Shown here piece after piece: positions 1 to 13,381 of a stretch of 64,000 nucleotides of DNA. The stretch comes from Chlorokybus atmophyticus (Eukaryota; Streptophyta; Chlorokybophyceae; Chlorokybales; Chlorokybaceae). The stretch's first letter is position 1. Every line of letters starts with the position of its first letter. The position numbers were made by a program, and so were the translations under genes. The notes beneath the pieces were generated by a model that did no database searches, had not been told where the DNA came from, and saw only the letters and a list, made by a program, of their open reading frames with translations. The DNA lies in assembly GCA_009103225.1 (NCBI GenBank), contig RHPI01002533.1, positions 1,920,616-1,984,615 on the forward strand. Direction: 5' to 3'.

Positions 1-1149
1 TATAACAAAGGGTTAAATTCGTTTTAAAAAAGCTGAAATTGGATTAATAATACGGCATTATTAGCTATGCATTCAATATTGCATAACTTTCACAGATCAC
101 TTATGCGACGCTCTTTTAGCGTATGCAAGGGGGGTCGTATAATGTCATATTTGTGAAGTAACACGTCAGTTGGTACTAGCTCATGGATGAATAATTATAA
201 ATGCAATTGTAGTGCATAAGATATGAAGATGATAACATGCGATTATTCTTATCATACATAACTAGACAAGTACTGCTTTGTAGGACAAAACTTGATCATT
301 TTTCACCAGCAGACGCCCTGCGGCTTTTTATCAATTCTGAAGCAACATTCTTACAACTTGTGTGCACACCAAGGATCTCTTTTATGACGGAAAGAAGACA
401 CTCGTGCGATTAGGGTCGTTGAAAACCTTTGCAGAAGTTTTGTCTTTCGAGTAGGATTTTACCAAGCTTTATGGGAAGGAGAGAGTTGCGGTTGCGGATG
501 AAGCGGCTACTCTCGCAGCGGCTGCAAGCCACGATGCCGCCAGCCGCGCATTCAACTTGCATGCAAGCTCACAAACAATTGATCATGAGTTCTATCGAGA
601 CCTGTAATATGTTGTAATGACACTCAAGATTCGCTCGTCAGGGCTGTTTTGCGAGCATTGGTTAATGCGTTGCATATGGGCTTTGCTGGTACGCATACAC
701 AAAGTGAAACATGTGTAGGGTGCAGTAGACTGCAGCAATGCAGCACATGCGTAATGTATCAACAACGCTACAAACTGAAGGTGCCTTGATTGGGTCAGTA
801 ATTTCCTTGCATATCATCCCTGCCCTAGTAGGCGGGCTATTAGCCATACAAGCAGCGCAATACCTTTCCTGGAATGCACAGAAACCAACTTTTTCAATTT
901 GTGCATGCAGAATTGCTGAGTCTTTATTTAAGCCAAGTTGACTTTGCCATTTGCTATTGAAACCGCAACTTTTTAATAGGGAAAGCATGCAGCAAGCAAG
1001 CAAACCGTTACTAGTGTAACAAATAGCAAGCTTAGGAAACATTGGTTTCGTGCAGCACCTTTTTCTTGCCTGATGTGTGCGATAATACATGCCATGCACA
1101 GAATGATCGCAAAGGGGTGCAAATGGGTCCGTGATGATGCCGAGTGCAG
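1..1149. other. Left flank, no confident gene
   Basis: No recognisable gene or RNA is seen here. One stretch, 456-606 (+), reads as an uninterrupted 49-codon alanine-rich, non-repetitive peptide ending in TAA and could be a terminal exon, but nothing identifies it. Earlier exons of the DHX40-like helicase (motifs I to V) are expected upstream of 1150; I could not find motif V in this stretch, so those exons may lie outside the window or be lost. Confidence 0.3.
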
Positions 1150-2845
1150 GCGATGCAAAGAGCAGGAAGAGCCGGGCGCACTCAGCCGGGAAGGTGCGCG
1201 GCTGCGGGTTTTGTAGTATACTTTGTGATGGGTGTGTGCTTGCGCATGCGTATATGTATGTGCGCTTGCGTGTGCACGTGTATGTGCATGTGTGCGTGCG
1301 CATGTATGTGTGTGTGCGTGTGCGTGTAAGTGTGTGCTGATGACACCACTCATAGGTGCTATCGCTTGTATTCGCAAGAGGTGTACAAGACCGAACTCCC
1401 CGTCGCCACCGTCCCCGAGATCCAGCGCACCACCCTCGAGGGCGTGGTGCTGTACCTTAAGACGCTCAGCATCTCCAACGTCCTCTCCTTTGAGTTCCTC
1501 GACGCCCCCGAGACGTCCGCCCTCGAGGAGGCCCTCAAGCACCTCTACGCCCTGGACGCCATAGACGCAGAGACGGGGTTGTGGTTAATGTTGGCAACGC
1601 TATGGCTGAACTCCGGCTTGAACCACCTCTCGCGTGTGCGATAATAGAGGCGTGCACACTTGATTGTGTGTAGCGGACGCCATCACGATTGCAGCAGTGT
1701 GCTCTACCGAGAGTGTGTTTATGGGTTCTTCCGGGAGGAGAGGAGACAAAAGAGGGGGTGAAGGACGAGCAAACAACATAAGACAGATGCAAGATCAGCG
1801 TGATCCAGAGTTGCCAACGGGTCAGGACTGGGTGACCACATACAGTTGTTGGCGGTGTATAACGCGTGGGAGCGCGCGGGGTTCGACAACAAGTGGTGCC
1901 GACACATGCATCTGCAGACGCGGTCCGTGCGATTCGCTGTCAACGTGAGGCAACAGCTGGCACAGGTCGTGGGCAAGTACAAAGACAAGGATGACACGGA
2001 TGAGTGAAGTGATGAGAGACAGGGGTGAGAGGGATAGGGGGAGGAAGAGGGATAGGGAGAGTAGGTTGGGTAGTGGTTATAAGGATGTCGATAGGCACAC
2101 TGCCGTGTGCAGAGCGCTCTGCGTTGGGTTTGCCAGCAGGCTTGCGCACAGTCTGCCGCGACACAACGGGTACAAGACGCTGGCGGACAGCCCTGTCCTC
2201 GTGCAGGTGCGTGCATAGCAAGGTGCATGTGTGAGTTGGTGTGCGCATATGTGAGGGTGTCCCAAACTCCTGTGTGTCATGGTCAGGTCCACCCGTCGAG
2301 AGCGGAGCTGGCGGCGGATGAAGATGGCCTCATGCCGAAATGGGTACTATATCAGGAGCTCGTCGCAACAGCGAGACCGTTCATGAGACAGGCGCAAACA
2401 CAGCGTGCATGTGTGTTTGAGTGGATGCGTGCAAGCGTATGCACGTGTGCGCTTGCAAGTGTGTACGTATGCGCGTGTGTGTGTCCGTGCATGCGCGTAT
2501 GGGTATGTGTGTGCACGTGTACACTTACAGCGCCATGCTGCAAACACATTGCACTCCGGGCAGGTGTGTGTGGTGAAGGGCAAGTGGGTCGAGCCTCTCC
2601 TGCGCAAGATGCCCGGCGTGGACATGGACAGGTTGAGCGGACGCGCATCCCGCAGAAAACGGGCTGCCGCTGCTGCTGCGAGTCTGATCGAAGCGCCTCT
2701 CGCGGACGGGTCCACACGCATCACCTCACAACCTCCTTCTGCGCAAGCGACAAATGTTGTTCGTGCCGCGGCAGCGCGGGAGCGGTTTCTACAAGGGAGA
2801 GCGGATAAGAAGGTCATTGCCACACCCGCCAGCAAGAAGCAGTAA
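1150..2845 (+). CDS. DHX40: DHX40-like DEAH-box RNA helicase, C-terminal part, with frameshifts
   Basis: This is the 3' part of a DEAH-box ATP-dependent RNA helicase. Exon 1150-1193 carries helicase motif VI (QRAGRAGRTQPG) and splices in frame to 1356, giving the usual RCYRLYS continuation. The winged-helix and ratchet region follows (PEIQRTTLEGVVLYLKTLSI, then GNAMAELRLEPPLACAII). After it come the OB-fold segment (LLAVYNAWERAGFDNKWC; then a 2.1 kb exon with CRALCVGFASRLAH), PKWVLYQELVATARPFMR (exon 2287-2391) and a last exon from about 2563 to the TAA at 2845. The tail ARERFLQGRADKK resembles the end of DHX40, which favours that subfamily over DHX8, DHX15 or DHX16. Three apparent frameshifts occur: near 1574 and 1832 (one G short in G runs) and near 1665 (an extra GT). 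They could be sequencing errors or decay. The upstream ATPase motifs are not in view. Confidence 0.8.
1222..1331. repeat. (TG)n/(CG)n-rich intronic tract
   Basis: An imperfect alternating purine-pyrimidine tract (TGTG, TGCG, CATG) fills the intron between helicase exons at 1193 and 1356. Similar tracts lie at 2400-2530 inside a later intron and in introns of CWC25. Such sequence yields long spurious ORFs on both strands and can adopt Z-DNA in principle. Confidence 0.7.
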
Positions 2846-4179
2846 GGTTGGGGAACTGTGGTTTGGGTTTGTTGGCTAGCGAGATGTGGAGTGATGGTGG
2901 CGTGTTGAGTCATAGCAACGCAGCGTTGCGGGCAGTTGTGGTATCGTCATCTGGCTTGTGGTTGATTGCGTTTATGCACGTTTATATGGTGACATACGTG
3001 CATGCATGTGGACAGAGTTGATGCCTTTCTTAGCAGGCAAGCACCTGCATAGGTAACGTGCGCGTGCACAGATAAATCAGCAAGTTCGAAATGTGTGGAA
3101 GCGGGCTCGCTTTGAGAGCCCGCTTCCAGCACATCGTGCTTGTGATTGTTAGACTACCGTCGTTGTACACTATGCAAACCCAATGCAACGTTCTGCGTGC
3201 ACCCAAGTTGCAAGACTTCCCTTCAACCCAAGCTGTGTTGTTCCATTTGTCCCACATGCTGTGCGGCACAATGCAGCATACCATTGCCAGTGTGCCAGAC
3301 TCTTGTGCACTGGCAATTGTACCCGGTCCACTTGAGTGCAAGCAAACATGCTGCGGTACTTTTATTTAGTAACTAGGCAGCAGTTTTTTTGTCTGGGGCA
3401 CGCTTTTGCATCTGGCATAGTGTACCCCGCCTGATGTCATCTCTTACTACGCGGTCACACTTTAGCATGATTCATCATGAACTGTTCATGTGTGCCCCCC
3501 CTGGCAGGCACACGCAAGCGCAGCGCATCTGGTATTTGTGAACATGAACAACCAAGGCAGCAGCTTGCTCTTGCCTGCGTTGTGGCTTGCATCCACATGC
3601 AATCAGTCGCGTCACATCTGCTCAAGTGCTTGAGATTCCCTTCAGTGATCTCTAAGCCAATGGTTAACATCGCAACGAATAGAGAAGTTGTCCAGCAACT
3701 TGCATAACTGGCATACAACTGGGCATGGCCTGCACATGTTGTGCGGACTCGGTGCCTCTCTTGTGCAAAGCTTGTCTCTGTCCATGCCTACACCATGGCG
3801 GAGTAAGCACAAAGGAGACACAACTCCTGCTGATAAACAATTTGAGCTTGCGAGCGTGTGTAGCATGGATGTCCTTTCCATAGCATGGCTGCTCGAGCAG
3901 TGATGCGGTGATGGGATGAACTTGTGAATGATTGAAAAGATCTGGTGCTCGCATGGTATTCATGCAAGCATAGTAAGAAGGCGACCCTTATGACTCGTCC
4001 CTTGTGGACAAAGCTGAGGACTGATTTGCAAGGCAACTGAGGCCATTTGTGTGTTGGTATGCGGGTGCCTGGGCTTTATGAGGTTGAGTATAGTTATGCT
4101 CAATGAAGTGCTACCCCCCGGGGGGAAGAAGGGAACCCCGCCACTCTTGCTTCTGCTTCTGCTTCTGCTGCTGCGCGCG
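2846..4179. other. Intergenic, no gene seen
   Basis: Between the helicase stop codon and the GA tract I see no recognisable protein, RNA or repeat family. The many 60-100 codon ORFs overlap on both strands and have no recognisable motif. Confidence 0.5.
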
Positions 4180-5024
<845 letters not shown>

Positions 5025-7869
5025 TCACACTTTGTAGTTCAGAGACTCCATTTCTTCCTCGCATTGCTTGTCGTCAACCAACTGACGCAATGCAATCTCA
5101 GCTTTTTCGGAAGGCTGTGTGCCAGCTCGGACCAGCTCAACCAGCCAGTATACGCCCTTAGCCTCACCGATTGAGCGCCTGCTCGCTGTGTCAGTAGTTG
5201 CGACACTGCCCAGTGCAGATGCAGCCTCGGCCTTGCTGTTGTCCGTGCCGGAGCGCAACAGTTCAACCAGCAGGGGTATGGCTCCGGCCTCGCGGATACG
5301 GCGCGAGCAGTAGCCCCGCTGGTCGCTCTCAGCACCATCATGTGCGACATTGCCAAGTGCACGTGCAGCCTGGGCCTTGTCGTCGTCCGTGCCGGAGCGC
5401 AACAGCTCAACCAGCAGAGGTAATCCTCCAGCATCACAGATTGAGCGCCTGCTCTTTGTGTCAGTCAATGCAACACTGCCCAGCGCGCGTGCAGCCCAGG
5501 CCTTGCTGTCACCCGTGCCAGACTGCAACAGCTTAACCAGCAGGGGAATGCCTCCGGCCTCGCGGATTGAGCGCCTGCTCTCTGTGTCAGTGGATGCGAC
5601 ATTGCTCAGTGCACGTGTAGCCTGGGCCTTGCCGTCGGTAGTGCCGAAATGCAACAGCGCAACCAACAGGAGTATTCCTTTGGCCTCACGGATCAAGTGT
5701 CTGCTCTCAATATCACTGGTTGTGATATTGGCCAATGCATGTGCAGCCTTGGCCTTGCCGTCGTCTGTGCCGGAGTGCAACAGCACAACCAACGGGGGTA
5801 TCCCTTCAGCCTTACGAATCAAGCTCCTGCTCTCATCCTCACACGCGACATTGCCCAATGCAAGTGCAGCTTGCGCCTTGCCATCGGCCGTGCCGAATTG
5901 CAGCAGGGCAACCAACGCGGCTATCCCATCCTCCTTTCCGGCTACACGGATCAAGCGTCTGCTCTCAACATCTGTGGAAGTGACATACGCCAATGCCCGT
6001 GCAGCCTGGGCCTTGCTGTCGTGCGTGCCGGAGCGCAACAGCGCAACCAATGCAGGTATCCCATCCTCCTTTTCGGCCACACGGATTAAGCTTCTACTCT
6101 CAACATCAGTGAGTGCGATATTGGCCAATGCCCGTGCAGCCCAGCCCTTGCTGTCGTCCATGCCGGAGCGCAACAGCGCAACCAACAAAGGTATCCCTTT
6201 AGCCTCGCATATTGAGCGCCTGCTCTCGGGATCGACATCTGCAACAATGGCCAGTGCATGTGCAGCCTCGGCCTTGCCAACAACATCAGCGCCAGATTGC
6301 AACAGCGCAAGCAGTGGCGGTATCGCCTCGCGGATCAGCTCCTTTACCTCCACATCTTCTTGAACTGCTCCATTCTCCGCATCCTCGAGTAGGCATACCA
6401 ATGCTCGTGCCGCACCCTCTTTGCTGTCTGACAGGCCGGCGCGGAGTTTCTTGACCACTTTTGCAATCTGGTTGCTGACACTGCCGGCTGGAGCAGCCCC
6501 GCCTCGCTCTCCTGTACTGCTCTCAAGGCGTTGCAGTACGGACGGAGATACGGACTCGGGGCGCTGAGCAACAATCTCCTGCAACAGAGCCATTGCTTCG
6601 GGGTGCTGTAACGCACGAAGCCCTTCATCCGTCTGCGCTACGCCCTCAAGAGCGGTAGCAGCCACTTTCATGGCAGAGGGCAATCCCAGTTCCAATGTCC
6701 GGAGCAGCGGCATCACGAAAGCATCAGCACCCTGCCGTTGATGTATACCGTTTACCCAGCTGAACTCTTTGTATATGTCGCTGGCTACTGCATCCAGGTC
6801 CACGCCTTCCACTGCATCGTGAGACGCACTGGTGGCAGCCTTGACTGGCGGCTGTAATTTGATGCTTTGCAGAAGACTGCCTTCACCCGAGATACTGCTG
6901 GTGCCTGCCATTGCACAAGTGTCAGACACCAACACGAACACGTGGAACTGCAGCAAGCTCAGCGTAAGTACCTGGCAATGCCGCGATTGCCGTAGCTGTT
7001 GCGCGCAGTGGCTCAGCCACGCGTTTCAACCAAGCCAAAGCTGGGATGTATCGCGCATATGTGACGAACCCCTCCGCTTCCAGCAACTTCACAATCTCCT
7101 GGACCTCTTCCTGTACCGCGTTCAGAATGTCATGGTTGTCTGTCGCACCTACGACCATGTCTTTGATGGTCATCACCATAATGCGGACAGCCTTGAAGGG
7201 GAAACGCTGCGAGTACTCTCTGTCTTTGGCAAACTCATCGGCCGCAACGAGCAACCTTGCTGGTTCAATAGTAGTAAGATTGCTGTAGCAGGCTGCCCGG
7301 TAGACGTCATCGTGGCTGTGCGAGTATTCAATGTAGAGATTGGTATACGCCAGCAGGTTGCGTTGGAATTGCAACAGATCCTGCCGTTCAACAAGGTTGA
7401 TAATATCGTTGCCAACTTGTTCCACTGCCTGCCGCACCTCGTTGAGCGCAGTGGTTTGGCGAAGTGACGCTTGCTCAATCTGCAGACTGATATCGTGGCT
7501 CATGTTTTCCAACTCCTTTTTAAGCTTGTTGTTGTCTTGTTCTCTTGCTGCCTCCCAGCGCTTGAATGTGTTTTTGACGTTTTTGTCTATGGCGTCCAGC
7601 GCTTGGTTGACCAGCTCGTATTGCTGCGCTGCTTCAAGCTGTTTGTGCGCCGTGTAGAGGCGCACGGCGAGGTCTCCAAACCCGAGCACGATGCCAGCGG
7701 CGCTCATGGCGATGGAGAGCGCCCCACCTGTGGCGATGTTGCCGACGATGCTGCTTACTACGGCACCCGCGACCTTGGCTGCCATGCCGTCTCCAGACAC
7801 AGTCTTCTTGGCTGCTTCGAGAACCTCCATTGACGGACCTTCGTCAGGGGCAGCCTTTGGCTGCGGCAT
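5025..7869 (-). CDS. Armadillo-repeat protein with N-terminal hydrophobic helical domain
   Basis: Two exons, 7869-6972 and 6904-5025, join in frame across a 67-nt intron (donor CAG/GTACTT, acceptor GGCAG) to give about 925 residues. The C-terminal 430 residues are ten to eleven tandem armadillo repeats of about 41 residues (pattern ESRRSIREAGGIPLLVxLL). The repeats are near-uniform, as in Vac8 or plant ARM scaffolds. The N-terminal 300 residues differ: a roughly 40-residue Gly/Ala/Ile-rich stretch (VGNIATGGALSIAMSAAG) that could insert in a membrane, then a heptad-rich helical segment around EQDNNKLKKELENMSHDISL. I do not recognise this domain. The start at 7869 follows a likely splice acceptor, so an upstream exon (about 8088-8300) is possible. 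ATG 7950 is an alternative that would add a signal-like segment. If the 67-nt intron is not used, these are two overlapping genes. Confidence 0.75.
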
Positions 7870-8087
7870 GCCTGCACGGTCTGAGGATGAGAGCGAAAAC
7901 AAGAGATACAAGGGCAATGTAACACACAGCTCTGTGCATGTAAGTGCCATGGTGGTCTGGGCGACTGCTGTTGTCAAATTGCTGGGCTGCAAGTTGACTG
8001 CAAATGTGTGAGAGCGGCCTGCCTGCCTGCAGGCGTCGACCAGACCGCACACATGAGGTTTTCCATGGCAGCGATGGGTTACTCACC

Positions 8088-8300
8088 TCCCGCTTGCTTG
8101 CGCCTCGCCTCGCTCACCACCTTAACAGCCTCCCTCGCCGCTTCGTCCTCGCCACAACGTCCTCCGCCTCGGACCCCTTCGCCTCCGCCTCCGCCTCCGC
8201 CAACGCCAACGCCGCTCGCAACACAATGCAATGTCCATTCCGTCCATGTTGTACACCTTCAGCCCGAGGCCTCTGCCGCGCCGCGGCCTCCTAAGCCGTG
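8088..8300 (-). other. Possible upstream exon of the armadillo gene
   Basis: On the minus strand a strong donor (GGGAG/GTGAGTAA) at 8088/8087 ends a GC-rich segment whose last codons read DEAAREAVKVVSEARRKQAG. Splicing from it to the acceptor just before 7870 keeps frame with the armadillo ORF. No ATG lies in that frame before an upstream stop, so a further exon would be needed. The segment is low-complexity (GGC/GAG repeats), so the coding call is weak. Confidence 0.3.
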
Positions 8301-8985
8301 TTCCGGCTGAGTAAGTAAGAACGCGTTAACCAGCAATCGCTTCGTAATACGCCGCTACCTCCCAGCTCCAGGCGCGGTAACGGCACATGTCGGCTGGAGC
8401 ATTGCATTGCAGCAGGGGCGCTGTTGGTGGGCGCATTGTGTACTGTCCTGAGACGGGTCTAACGGCCGCGGGGTAAATCTAGATAGATCACGCTCGAGAG
8501 CTCAATACGCCTTTCAGGCAAGCTCAAAACCTTCACATTATACAATAATGTGTTATACTATGAATCATGTTATATTATGATATGGTTGATCTCGTTGCTC
8601 ATATGTGAATCAAATTAGATATAGGAGGGGAGCAGTTATCCCTCATTCATATAAATTGACCAGTATGAATCGGCCTTCAAATAGCTTGAGCTGTGAAACC
8701 AAGCCAGTCGACCGCCAGCATCATCGCCTTCGACCGACAGTATCCCGGTTCGATTGACTAAATCAAACGGGAACGGTGCTGATGGACTCGACCACGCAAT
8801 GTTGCAATCCACCTGGGCGGCGCGACCCGCGCGCCGTTGCAGGCTGCAGCAACTTGCAGCCCCCTGCTCGCGACTCCTGGGCCAAGAGTCTTGGCAAGCC
8901 TTTCTAATAATGAGCCTCGCGTTCAGCCGTGGTCTGAGCCAGCCGCGCTTTGCTCCGGTCTGAGCGCGTCTGGGTAAAGGCTAAA
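8301..8985. other. Intergenic between divergent genes
   Basis: AT-rich near 8530-8650 and GC-rich elsewhere. It lies between the minus-strand armadillo gene and the plus-strand chalcone-isomerase-like gene and is the likely promoter region for both. I see no convincing TATA box and no ORF worth calling. Confidence 0.35.
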
Positions 8986-10490
8986 ATGACTGCTTGCCGT
9001 AGTGGCATCCACGGCAAAGACGGCGGTATGGCTACGGACGGGCGCAGGCACGGCGGCGGCGGCGTCGTAGGCGGCGCGACCTTCACCACCCAGGCCGGCG
9101 TCGGTCTCAGCTTGCTGCCTTCCAGCAATGCCACCGCAGGGGTCTCGTCAGCCTTCTCATCAGGGTCCCCGCTGAGGAGGTTCCATCCTCTGGCCTGGCT
9201 GCATGCAGGAGGAGGGGCCGCGGCCGCCCGGACCAGGTTCGTGCCGCCCCTGGCGTGCATTGCCGCCGCGGCAACAGCTGTCGTAAAAAGAGAAAGGGTG
9301 AGTCAGTAAGAAAGAGCTGTGTGCTGGCATTGGCATTGACATTGGCATTGACATGTTGGCATTGCTGCCGGCGACTTTGTATCTTGCGTGTGCTTGGCTG
9401 ACTGATGTGGCATACGAATCCACTCCTTCAAGTCCTTCTGTGTCACATTTTTTCACGTACAAAGTATATAATTCACCACTGCTGTGGCATAGCGCTGCAC
9501 ACATGCGCCAACACGCATGCACGTGCGCACACGCGTGCGCTTCCAGGCTGCAGCTGGTCTATCTGTATGTGTTGTGGACAAAATCGTTGGAGAGACTGCA
9601 GCATCTTCTTGAAAGCTTGTATACAGTATTGCGTATGCACATACGTGCACACGCCTTGGATACCTGCGTGCGCGTGCGCATTCATGCACGTGTCTGCATG
9701 CATGCCAACAACTCGCGTCCCAACTGTAAATGGACAACTTACAGCGGGCATACGGAATTTGTGCAGAGCTCGGCAGGGAAAGAATATGAAACGCACACGG
9801 GTCTCTCATTCCCGATGGAGTACTGCACGCTTGAGGCTCTGGACTCCAAGGACGTTGAATGCCAGCGTCTTTCTGGTCTCGGCGTGCGCGTGAAAAAGCA
9901 GGTCATCAAGAAGTCGATCCAGGAGTATGCGGTGGGCATCTACGTGGACCACGCCGCTGCCTTAACAGCCCTCGGGGAGACGTACTCCTCGCTCAGCCGC
10001 GCCGCCGTCACACGCAGCGCGTGGCTTGCCAAGGAAGTGCTCAAGTGCGACGACATTGAGAAGAGCGTGCGACTCGTCATGTGCGACAAGGACATCAAGG
10101 CGAGTGATATCAAGAACGCACTCATGAAGTCCCTGCGCATGCGCATGCACGGCGGGCCTGCCAGCGAGGGCCTCCTCGCTGAGTTCGGGCGCCAGTTCGA
10201 TGGCGTGCAGCTCAAGCGCGGCACGCGCGTACACTTTGAATGGCGCAAAGGACACAGACTCACCACCATGGTCGAAGACAGAGAGGTGTGGATAGTAGAG
10301 CATGGCACGCATGGATGGTTGGTTGCTTTGGATATTGAGATAACTTTGTGTCCAGATTATGACAATTCCCTCGCGGGACCTTTGCCATGCGCTGTTTGAG
10401 TTATATATGGGGGACGATCCCCTCGCACCGGAGGCTAAGCAGAAGTTTCAGGAGGCTCTCGCGGAGACGCTCACGCGCAAGGCGAGATGA
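8986..10490 (+). CDS. Chalcone-isomerase-like (CHI-fold) protein with long N-terminal extension
   Basis: Three exons, 8986-9297, 9767-10285 and 10356-10490, are all in phase and give about 321 residues. The CHI fold starts at THTGLSFP, followed by LSGLGVRVKKQVIKKSIQEY and VGIYVD. The end of exon 2 (GHRLTTMVEDRE) and exon 3 (SRDLCHALFELYMGDDPLAP) match the usual end of the family, so the last intron is well supported. The first exon encodes a 104-residue Ser/Gly/Ala/Arg-rich extension poor in acidic residues, consistent with a plastid or mitochondrial targeting peptide. That layout is typical of the fatty-acid-binding (FAP-type) branch; I infer lipid binding rather than flavonoid synthesis. 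The ATG at 8986 sits in a good context (AAAATGA), and the intron donor after it is GTGAGT. Confidence 0.85.
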
Positions 10491-13381
10491 TGAGTTGACA
10501 CGTGTACACGCACATGGTGGGAAGTTCCTGCAAACGCAAGTTGCTCCACCCATTATGTGGTTGTAATATCAGATGCAGCTTTGTGTCACACGTAAGGCCA
10601 CTTGCAGTTACAGCCTTGTTGGCATCAGGGGTTTGTTGGTATGGCCACTGCCCATTTTGCGGTTAGCTCGTTGTTGTATAGGACTGTCACCTTTGCGTGG
10701 CCTTTGTCCGGTTTGTATAGCTATTGTACTGTCACCTTGCAAGCCACGTCCGCTGCTCGCAAAGCTGTTTGCCTATCTAGAAACACGCTACCGCTGGTGA
10801 CGCAGGTACTGCACTGAGTCGGTGCTGCTATGGGGCTATGCATATGGGGTAGATAAGTTTAGCTCATAGATCATAAAGCCTGGCTGTGGTGACTGCAATA
10901 TGATGACGGCTGTGGTTGACTGCTGCTGTGTATGGGCATGTGCATGTCGACTAACTGAGTGCGCATGCAAACACGTTTTGAGCATGTACGATACAGCACC
11001 CAGTACACAATGCTGTGGTGTGCAATGATGTGGCGGTGCAGTCACAACGGCTACAAGCACATATGGGCACATCTGAAACAGCCTGAGCTGTGCTTGCTTG
11101 GATGCAGGCACACGGACCATTTGGGACTGAGACAATCCCTCCACATTGCATCAATTCCTAATCGCGTCTTCTGCTCTGTTGCTGCTGATGCCACTCACTT
11201 TACCGTGAAGTGCGCTTTGTGAAAGCCATGCAGGTGCTGGTGCATGCCATGGGCATGCATCGGCATTCATAATCCAAATAATAATCTAAACTTCTGTGCT
11301 GATGGTATCAAGGTGTGCATGCTGTTTTTGCCGTGAACTCTTGTGCTTATGGTAGTATAGTCATCGTATCGTCCCTAGTGATGGGATGGCGAATTGGGCA
11401 AGTCTTACATGCAGTGTTACACGCAGAGTGCACGGGCTGAAGACCCGACAGGTACAAGATACGATGCTACTGAATTGCCAACCAACCCTTGCAAGTATCG
11501 CCAACGCTGTTTGCCAAGATGCGTTGTATGTGCTGGTATGCATATCACTCATCATCATCAATGACAGCTTGCCTCCCTGAAGGGCCGCACGCAACATAAA
11601 ACCACAATGTCGATTGTAAACACACGCAACAGCTGCGCAATGCCCTTGAGTGCATACATCCAACGCAAATACATCTATCGATTGACAACCACTTGGGGAG
11701 TTGTCATCAGTTGTGCACCTGTCTTCCCGGGGAGAGGGATATCCTCCTCCTCCTCCTCTCTTCTCTCTTCTTTTTCCTGCTGCTCCTCAGACGCAGCATC
11801 ATGATCGCCACCACAACCGCGTCATCGGTGCCGGGATTGCTACTACTGCTCTTGCTTGCTTAGTCTGTCACCCTGCATGACAGCGTAATCACCCATCGGT
11901 GGCTACGTGGACCCAACAGTTGTGTCAATGCCATCAAGCCCACTGCTCAGCTCTTTCCTGCTCTTCACATCCCTGATCTGCACACGCATGTAAGAACAAC
12001 GTCAACTCGATAGACATAGATCAATATTCCTACTCTTTCTCCCAACAAGCAATACCATCAATAACAATAGCAATAAACATGCCTGACTCTGTTGGGTGCG
12101 GGCTCAAGCCTTCCTTGAGCTAGCACGGCTTCGAGGGCCTTCACGACGTCCTCCTCCGGGGTGCCTCTGACGTGCTTCCACACAGCCAGCGACATCCTCC
12201 AATGCATGCTTTGGTGTCGCAACAGCAAGTCACACACACACACACACACACATACAACTCATACGTCATCTATGAGGGGCCTTCAACCCGTTTGCGGTGC
12301 TACTTCTGCTGATCTCCTTCACCCTCACTGGGAAGAGCGCTTCCAGCATCCCCGCCAGTGCTCACATCCCGCGCATCATCTCCACGCACGCTTGTGATGA
12401 GCTTTATTGCTCGCGGGTATGATCTGCAATGCAAGCCCACACATGTTGACGCAAGTGTGCAGCAGCTGTGCATGCGTGTCACATGTACATTGTATATACA
12501 CATCATACACGAATGAACAGAGTCTGCTGTGAACATGGCACGTACACAGCAGCACCATGCGGCGACAGCCACTTGCGCATGGCTCACAATAACAGGGCGT
12601 TAAGTAAACATGTGCTTGTCTACGCGTGCGTGGGTGCGAGCATGTGTGCATGATTAGCTGCACATAAGACATATTTTTCATGTACGCTCGCATGCTTAAA
12701 CAGCCTCTGGTCTGCGACAACCAGCCCACATGCAGGCATGGATGGGCTTTATTGCACTTGACATATACTATTGTTCAAAGTCAGATGCATCTACATACAC
12801 AGCAATGTGCATACTCACCCGCCCATGGCCCGGCAGTCCCAAGTTCATTGTAAAGCGCACTCGTGTATTCGCAATGCACGCGCCAACATACCACGAGGTA
12901 GATGTCTGTGTGAGACACATGCACACACTATCTACAGGCATTGAGGCTGGTGCAAGTGCATTGCTAAGTGCACTCTCAGTCATAGTGTCAGACTTACACG
13001 TGTGTCTGTACAAGCAGACAAAGACAACATGATAAATTAGGGCTTGCACACATCAGATTATGCTGCATCTTGCCACCAGTTGCAGCCACCCTACTCACAG
13101 CTTCATAAATGTCTAACAACCTAAGTAACAAGTCAATGGCCTGACAACATATCAGCCTAGCTAACATAAGAGAGCAGTTGGGTGGGGTGGCAGCCTAGCC
13201 GCCGGCTGAGCTAGCGTTGGAGGGAGAGAAGGGAATGTTTGGGAGCAAAGGGGAGGTGTGACCGGGTAGGGTGAGGGTAGGCAGGTGCTGTGTGGCAGTG
13301 AGAGCATGCGTGCATAGAGTGATGTGCTGTTGGGTGTGCGCACGTTTACAGGCATGGTAGACTTGGGGCAGGGGGAAGGCA
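10491..13381. other. Long intergenic stretch with weak coding candidates
   Basis: No confident gene. On the minus strand 12395-12058 has two segments that look coding: around 12365-12290 (LAGMLEALFPVRVKEISRSS) and 12200-12090 (GTPEEDVVKALEAVLAQGRL), separated by a CA/GT tract at 12233-12252. They might be neighbouring exons of an unknown gene. The rest is TG/CA-rich with no motif. Confidence 0.3.

Noticed and set aside
662-1542. Minus-strand ORFs overlapping the first helicase exons
   Set aside because: They run through TG-repeat sequence and oppose exons with clear DEAH-box motifs.
5350-6363. Plus-strand ORF of 337 codons opposite the armadillo repeats
   Set aside because: It is a shadow of the repeat array. 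Only the minus-strand frame gives armadillo repeats.
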